Of a stretch of 64,000 bases of DNA, positions 58,101 to 64,000 are shown in pieces. A program made the translations under genes and the position numbers. The stretch spans positions 61,888,917 through 61,952,916 of the forward strand of contig CM049319.1 of NCBI GenBank assembly GCA_026874595.1. The letters are read 5' to 3'. The stretch's first letter is position 1. Every line of letters begins with the position of its first letter. The notes below the pieces were generated by a model, which worked only from the letters and a program-made list of their open reading frames with translations, searched no databases and was not told the DNA's origin. This stretch comes from Sipunculus nudus. Lineage: Eukaryota > Annelida > Sipuncula > Golfingiida > Sipunculidae.

Positions 58101-61100
58101 AAAAAGGTGAGAAATCCTATTGGTAAAAAGGTGAGAAATCCTATTGGTAAAAAGGTGAGAAATCCTATTGGTAAAAAGGTGAGAAACCTTATTGGTAAAA
58201 AGGTGAGAAACCTTATTGGTAAAAAGGTGAGAAACCCTATTGGTAAAAAGGTGAGAAATCCTATTGGTAAAAAGGTGAGAAATCCTATTGGTAAAAAGGC
58301 GAGAAACCCTATTGGTAAAAAGGTGAGAAATCCTATTGGTAAAAAGGTGAGAAATCCTATTGGTAAAAAGGTGAGAAACCTTATTGGTAAAAAGGCGACA
58401 AACCCTATTGGTAAAAAGGAGACAAACCCTATTGGTAAAAAGGTGAGAAACCCTATTGGTAAAAAGGTGAGAAACCCTATTGGTAAAAAGGTGAGAAATC
58501 CTATTGGTAAAAAGGTGAGAAACCTTATTGGTAAAAAGGCGACAAACCCTATTGGTAAAAAGGCGACAAACCCTATTGGTAAAAAGGTGAGAAACCCTAT
58601 TGGTAAAAAGGTGAGAAACCCTATTGGTAAAAAGGTGAGAAACCCTATTGGTAAAAAGGTGAGAAATCCTATTGGTAAAAAGGTGAGAAATCCTATTGGT
58701 AAAAAGGTGAGAAATCCTATTGGTAAAAAGGTGAGAAACCTTATTGGTAAAAAGGTGAGAAACCTTATTGGTAAAAAGGTGAGAAACCTTATTGGTAAAA
58801 AGGTGAGAAACCTTATTGGTAAAAAGGTGAGAAACCTTATTGGTAAAAAGGTGAGAAACCCTATTGGTAAAAAGGTGAGAAATCCTATTGGTAAAAAGGT
58901 GAGAAACCTTATTGGTAAAAAGGTGAGAAACCTTATTGGTAAAAAGGCGAGAAACCCTATTGGTAAAAAGGCGAGAAACCCTATTGGTAAAAAGGTGAGA
59001 AATCCTATTGGTAAAAAGGCGAGAAACCCTATTGGTAAAAAGGCGAGAAACCCTATTGGTAAAAAGGCGAGAAACCCTATTGGTAAAAAGGTGAGAAATC
59101 CTATTGGTAAAAAGGTGAGAAATCCTATTGGTAAAAAGGCGAGAAACCCTATTGGTAAAAAGGCGAGAAATCCTATTGGTAAAAAGGTGAGAAATCCTAT
59201 TGGTAAAAAGGTGAGAAACCCTATTGGTAAAAAGGCGAGAAACCCTATTGGTAAAAAGGCGAGAAATCCTATTGGTAAAAAGGTGAGAAACCCTATTGGT
59301 AAAAAGGCGAGAAACCCTATTGGTAAAAAGGTGAGAAACCCTATTGGTAAAAAGGTGAGAAACCCTATTGGTAAAAAGGCGAGAAACCCTATTGGTAAAA
59401 AGGTGAGAAATCCTATTGGTAAAAAGGCGAGAAACCCTATTGGTAAAAAGGTGAGAAATCCTATTGGTAAAAAGGTGAGAAACCCTATTGGTAAAAAGGT
59501 GAGAAACCCTATTGGTAAAAAGGTGAGAAACCTTATTGGTAAAAAGGTGAGAAATCCTATTGGTAAAAAGGTGAGAAACCTTATTGGTAAAAAGGTGAGA
59601 AATCCTATTGGTAAAAAGGTGAGAAACCTTATTGGTAAAAAGGTGAGAAATCCTATTGGTAAAAAGGTGAGAAATCCTATTGGTAAAAAGGTGAGAAACC
59701 CTATTGGTAAAAAGGTGAGAAATCCTATTGGTAAAAAGGTGAGAAATCCTATTGGTTAAAAGGTGAGAAACCCTGTTGGGAAAAAGGTGAGAAATCCTAT
59801 TGGTAAAAAGGTGAGAAACCTTATTGGTAAAAAGGTGAGAAATCCTATTGGTAAAAAGGTGAGAAATCCTATTGGTAAAAAGGTGAGAAACCCTATTGGT
59901 AAAAAGGTGAGAAATCCTATTGGTAAAAAGGTGAGAAACCCTATTGGGAAAAAGGTGAGAAACCCTATTGGTAAAAAGGCGAGAAACCCTATTGGTAAAA
60001 AGGCGAGAAATCCTATTGGTAAAAAGGTGAGAAACCCTATTGGTAAAAAGGTGAGAAATCCTATTGGTAAAAAGGTGAGAAATCCTATTGGTAAAAAGGT
60101 GAGAAACCCTATTGGTAAAAAGGTGAGAAACCCTATTGGTAAAAAGGTGAGAAATCCTATTGGTAAAAAGGTGAGAAACCTTATTGGTAAAAAGGTGAGA
60201 AATCCTATTGGTAAAAAGGTGAGAAATCCTATTGGTAAAAAGGTGAGAAATCCTATTGGTAAAAAGGTGAGAAATCCTATTGGTAAAAAGGTGAGAAACC
60301 TTATTGGTAAAAAGGTGAGAAACCCTATTGGTAAAAAGGCGACAAACCCTATTGGTAAAAAGGCGAGAAACCCTATTGGTAAAAAGGTGAGAAATCCTAT
60401 TGGTAAAAAGGTGAGAAACCCTATTGGTAAAAAGGTGAGAAATCCTATTGGTAAAAAGGTGAGAAATCCTATTGGTAAAAAGGTGAGAAATCCTATTGGT
60501 AAAAAGGTGAGAAACCCTATTGGGAAAAAGGTGAGAAACCCTATTGGTAAAAAGGCGAGAAACCCTATTGGGAAAAAGGTGAGAAATCCTATTGGTAAAA
60601 AGGTGAGAAACCCTATTGGTAAAAAGGTGAGAAATCCTATTGGTAAAAAGGTGAGAAATCCTATTGGTAAAAAGGTGAGAAACCCTATTGGTAAAAAGGT
60701 GAGAAACCCTATTGGTAAAAAGGTGAGAAATCCTATTGGTAAAAAGGTGAGAAACCTTATTGGTAAAAAGGTGAGAAATCCTATTGGTAAAAAGGTGAGA
60801 AATCCTATTGGTAAAAAGGTTAGAAATCCTATTGGTAAAAAGGTGAGAAACCCTATTAGTAAAAAGGTGAGAAACCTTATTGGTAAAAAGGTGAGAAACC
60901 CTATTGGTAAAAAGGCGACAAACCCTATTGGTAAAAAGGCGACAAACCCTATTGGTAAAAAGGTGAGAAATCCTATTGGTAAAAAGGTGAGAAACCTTAT
61001 TGGTAAAAAGGTGGGAAACCTTATTGGTAAAAAGGCGAGAAACCCTATTGGTAAAAAGGTGAGAAACCCTATTGGTAAAAAGGTGAGAAATCCTATTGGT

Positions 61101-61701
61101 AAAAAGGTGAGAATCCCTATTGGGAAAAAGGTGAGAAACCCTATTGGTAAAAAGGCGAGAAACCCTATTGGTAAAAAGGTGAGAAATCCTATTGGTAAAA
61201 AGGTGAGAAACCCTATTGGTAAAAAGGTGAGAAACCTTATTGGTAAAAAGATGAGAAATCCTATTGGTAAAAAGGTGAGAAATCCTATTGGTAAAAAGGT
61301 GAGAAATCCTATTGGTAAAAAGGTGAGAAACCCTATTGGTAAAAAGGTGAGAAACCTTATTGGTAAAAAGGTGAGAAACCCTATTGGTAAAAAGGCGACA
61401 AACCCTATTGGTAAAAAGGCGAGAAACCCTATTGGTAAAAAGGTGAGAAATCCTATTGGTAAAAAGGTGAGAAATCCTATTGGTAAAAAGGTGAGAAACC
61501 CTATTGGTAAAAAGGTGAGAAACCCTATTGGTAAAAAGGTGAGAAACCCTATTGGTAAAAAGGTGAGAAACCCTATTGGGAAAAAGGTGAGAAACCCTAT
61601 TGGGAAAAAGGTGAGAAACCCTATTGGTAAAAAGGCGAGAAACCCTATTGGTAAAAAGGTGAGAAACCCTATTGGTAAAAAGGTGAGAAACCCTATTGGT
61701 A
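55131..61701. repeat. 24-bp minisatellite, 273 full units plus a partial
   Basis: Unit GTGAGAAACC CTATTGGTAA plus AAAG. From the first GTGAG (55,131) to the last (61,683) is 6,552 bp, exactly 273 x 24, so there is no net indel; variation is by substitution at a few sites (GTG/GCG, AGA/ACA, AAC/AAT, CCT/CTT, GGT/GGG). The plus frame reads VRNPIGKK repeats, broken only by AAA-to-TAA changes at 55,797 and 59,757 into stretches of 230, 1318 and 649 residues. The minus strand reads FLTFLPIG repeats (704 and 658 residues). Only one plus frame is open because the other two have TGA or TAA in every unit. No initiation context, signal or unique domain supports a gene; the ORFs follow from the period being divisible by three. 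Confidence 0.97.
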
Positions 61702-61905
61702 TATATTTATAACTTGTTCCATTGAAATCCATCAGGTTTTTGGTTATTCATGACAACCTCACCAACGTCTGTTGACCTCTGACCTAATTAAATATATTCA
61801 GATTTTGCCTATAATCAAACTTGGGTGAGATAATCTATTGGTAAATAGTTACTGTGAGTTTCATGAAAATCCATAAGGGCCCTTGAAAGCTTTCGTGGTA
61901 ACACT
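61702..61905 (+). repeat. Right flank of the array: rest of the 140-bp monomer plus a second monomer
   Basis: 61,702-61,772 continues the interrupted monomer (TTGAAATCCATCAGGTTTTT). A new monomer starts with a perfect TGACCTCTGACCT at 61,773-61,785 and includes GGTGAGATAATCTATTGGTA (about 61,834-61,853), an unexpanded counterpart of the 24-bp unit, then GAGTTTCATGAAAATCCATA. Confidence 0.7.
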
Positions 61906-64000
61906 AAATAAACTTAATGGACTGACAGATGGACCACAGTTAAACCATAATATGTCCCGTCATAAACAGGCATATGAAAGAGAGTATTAAATAAATAACT
62001 AAAACATCTTAGTATCTGTTAACTGATATGGGCCTGCCGGTTAACATTTTAAACTTTATTACTTTTAAATAATCTATTTAAATCCAAACATTGGACACAT
62101 GAAATCCCTGGGATGCTTTCTGAAGATGCAACAGACTTCCATCAAACTACCAGTACTTGTCTTTTCAGGAGGGATGTGTCCATTACCTGCCAAGCAGTTA
62201 AAAGTTACTGAAACCTGAATCTGTGGGCCCTGCATTCAAACCCCTCCACAGCAGTATGGGGAAATGACAAATTCACCTTAGAATGAAATGATATAAAAAG
62301 AAAATATTAAAGAAAAAGCGGTTCTTCAACTAATCACCATATGGCACAGATAAGCAACTAAGGTAATACCAAAAATATTTATCACATTGCTTTAAATAGA
62401 CAAAACAAATTGGTGTGGAGACAGCACATCATCAGGATTCAAGAAGTCATCAAGGAATATGAACCAGGGAAATCCACAAAATATGTGAATGCAAAAAATT
62501 TTGGAGGATCTGACAATAGAGCCCCCAGTATAGTGGAGGCATGCATTCCTTAGGATGCAGATTTCTATTTCCAATTTTTCTTTTGTATACAGTTGTTGGC
62601 ACTGATCAGTGACTGTGACAAAGGCTTGCATTGATATTCTGATACAACAGTTAGAAATCTTGGAAGGTTGGATGTCTTATATAAATTTGATTTTTAAAAT
62701 CATTGGAATGGGTGCCCCCTGTGAGAGTTTTGGCAAAATCTGTGAGGGATCAAAATGATCACCTGCCACCATTTTGAAATTTTATTTTTCAAAGTTAAGG
62801 CTTGCTATACTATTCTGTATATGAATTCTCTGGTTTATGGAGTCGATTAATGCATATTTAAAGTCCAAATATTTATTTGACTTATTTTACACCTGTAAAT
62901 AAAACAAGCTGGCTGCCAATATTTAGCTCAGAAAAGTTATTTCCTCTAAAACTTGTTGCCCAACTTTCATAGTAAGCTCTAGTAGATTGATTCTCAGTGG
63001 CATAAGCTTCTATGAATGTTAGTTTGAGAGTTTTAAGTGGATGCCCCTCATAAAAGTAAGAGCAGTTACTATAAGTATAAGGGCCTGAAATCCAAGATGG
63101 CCACTGTTTTATATTTGGAAAATGATTGTTTCCAAAGTTTTGCCTGCAGCACTGTTCATTATATAAGGACTCTTGAGTTTCTGGGGTTGAGGAATTTATA
63201 TTTATATATAAATGTCAAACTGGTGATCTATCAGATTTTGACTAGGGCTGCAACCTAAGATGGTTGCCAATATTAATCTCACAAAACCCATTTATTTAAG
63301 ATTTTGTTGTCTAGTCTTCTTACAGACTGCTGAAAGTTCTGATTTTGCTGACTGTAATAATATGTCATAGAAGTATGCTAATTAAATAGTGGTTGTCTCA
63401 CTATTAAACATCAATAGCTTGTGTCCTGGTTTTTAAAGGCAAAATATACAGAAAGAGAGACAGACTGACAGAGATAGTAACAGACAGACAGAGATAGTGA
63501 CAGAAACCCTGACAACAGAAAAAAAGGCCATCTGTCAAGCTCTGACACACTTTTAATCACTTCTGTACAATTAAGATAAGTCTTGTGGGTCTTGTTACAT
63601 TACTATCTCTTAAACAATTCTTAAAATGTTCTGCAGATACATGCATTCACTCTTAACCCCTGGTATAATTTAACAGCAACAAGGTAAAATTCTTGAAATG
63701 CTGTCAATTATATATCATATGATTGAATATGTCAAAGAGGTTTGTCTGCTGTATTCTACTGCCTGCTAAATATATAACAAATTAAGTGATTTTTAAATCA
63801 TGTTTTATTTAAAACTGAAACGAAACATATATCATTACCACAGCATATGGACAGTATGATCACATCAAGTTTTATTTCAAGGTATGAACAACAGATGGCG
63901 CCAGCAACCATGACTTTACAAAATGTGAAAATTAGATCTTGTACAGATTTCATGCACAGTTTGAAATCCCACTGAGAAACTTGATAAAAAGCCATGAAGG
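61906..64000. other. Unassigned AT-rich DNA with a weak 200-bp repeat
   Basis: Between about 62,880 and 63,300 three loosely related segments share AAGATGGCCACTG or GGTTGCCAATATTAATCTC-type phrases and AAAGTTTTGC/AAAACTTGTTG, spaced about 170-200 bp, suggesting an old tandem repeat. A CAGA-rich microsatellite lies at about 63,455-63,500. No gene recognised. Confidence 0.4.

Noticed and set aside
55131-61701. CRISPR array
   Set aside because: The units are directly contiguous with no unique spacers, and the DNA is animal nuclear.
55107-61732. Very long ORFs (230, 1318 and 649 residues plus; 704 and 658 residues minus) as protein genes
   Set aside because: They consist only of an 8-residue repeat set by the 24-bp period, start inside a dispersed monomer or in repeat, and have no unique domain, promoter or transcript support.
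63091-63106. YY1 site CCAAGATGGCCACTG as a promoter signal
   Set aside because: Single good match within an apparent degenerate repeat and no gene nearby.

Overview
This is an intron-less-looking, AT-rich stretch of animal nuclear DNA, most likely from a mollusc and probably a bivalve. The organism call rests on the mobile elements. Several composite repeats have a palindromic head, roughly 320-bp core repeats, a short ACGG/ACAG microsatellite and a tail hairpin, which is the layout known for bivalve 'pearl'-type (Helentron-associated) elements. No intact protein-coding gene, rRNA or functional tRNA is supported anywhere in the 64 kb.

Layout, left to right. 1-3.07 kb: pearl-like repeats and a second mollusc-type repeat family. 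4.2-6.07 kb: a 30-bp minisatellite with a 211-bp higher-order repeat. 7.4-8.3 kb: mixed-composition unique DNA. 9.2-9.6 kb: a PIF/Harbinger-type MITE with TTA target duplication. 10.0-10.4 kb: three copies of a 140-bp monomer carrying a DR1 nuclear-receptor motif. 10.5-12.9 kb: a decayed DIRS-type retrotransposon (Gag-like ORF1 in several frames, then a truncated reverse transcriptase). 12.9-15.2 kb: pearl-like element and MITE fragment. 15.8-18.8 kb: small tandem arrays. 19-25.2 kb: unique patches that could be conserved regulatory DNA. 27.9-28.2 kb: an hAT-like MITE. 29.8-34.5 kb: a 45-bp satellite with one near-identical block and one diverged block. 35.9-43.5 kb: dispersed repeats and a cluster of palindromic Smad sites. 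45-51 kb: pearl-like elements, including a 1.3-kb repeat also present at 40 kb, and a 146-bp tandem repeat with ERR/NR5A-type sites. 51.5-52.9 kb: a possible enhancer-like patch and a tRNA-derived SINE. 55.1-61.7 kb: a 24-bp minisatellite of 273 exact-length units.

The main result concerns how the satellites arose. The 24-bp array lies inside a copy of the same 140-bp monomer family seen at 10 kb, at about offset 50 of the monomer, and an unexpanded seed of the unit survives at about 61,837. The 45-bp array also begins directly beside partial copies of that monomer. The long open reading frames in the arrays follow from unit lengths of 24, 30 and 45 bp, all divisible by three, and should not be read as genes without transcript evidence. 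Copy numbers and periods were counted by hand from the sequence; family names are from recognition and were not checked by database search.
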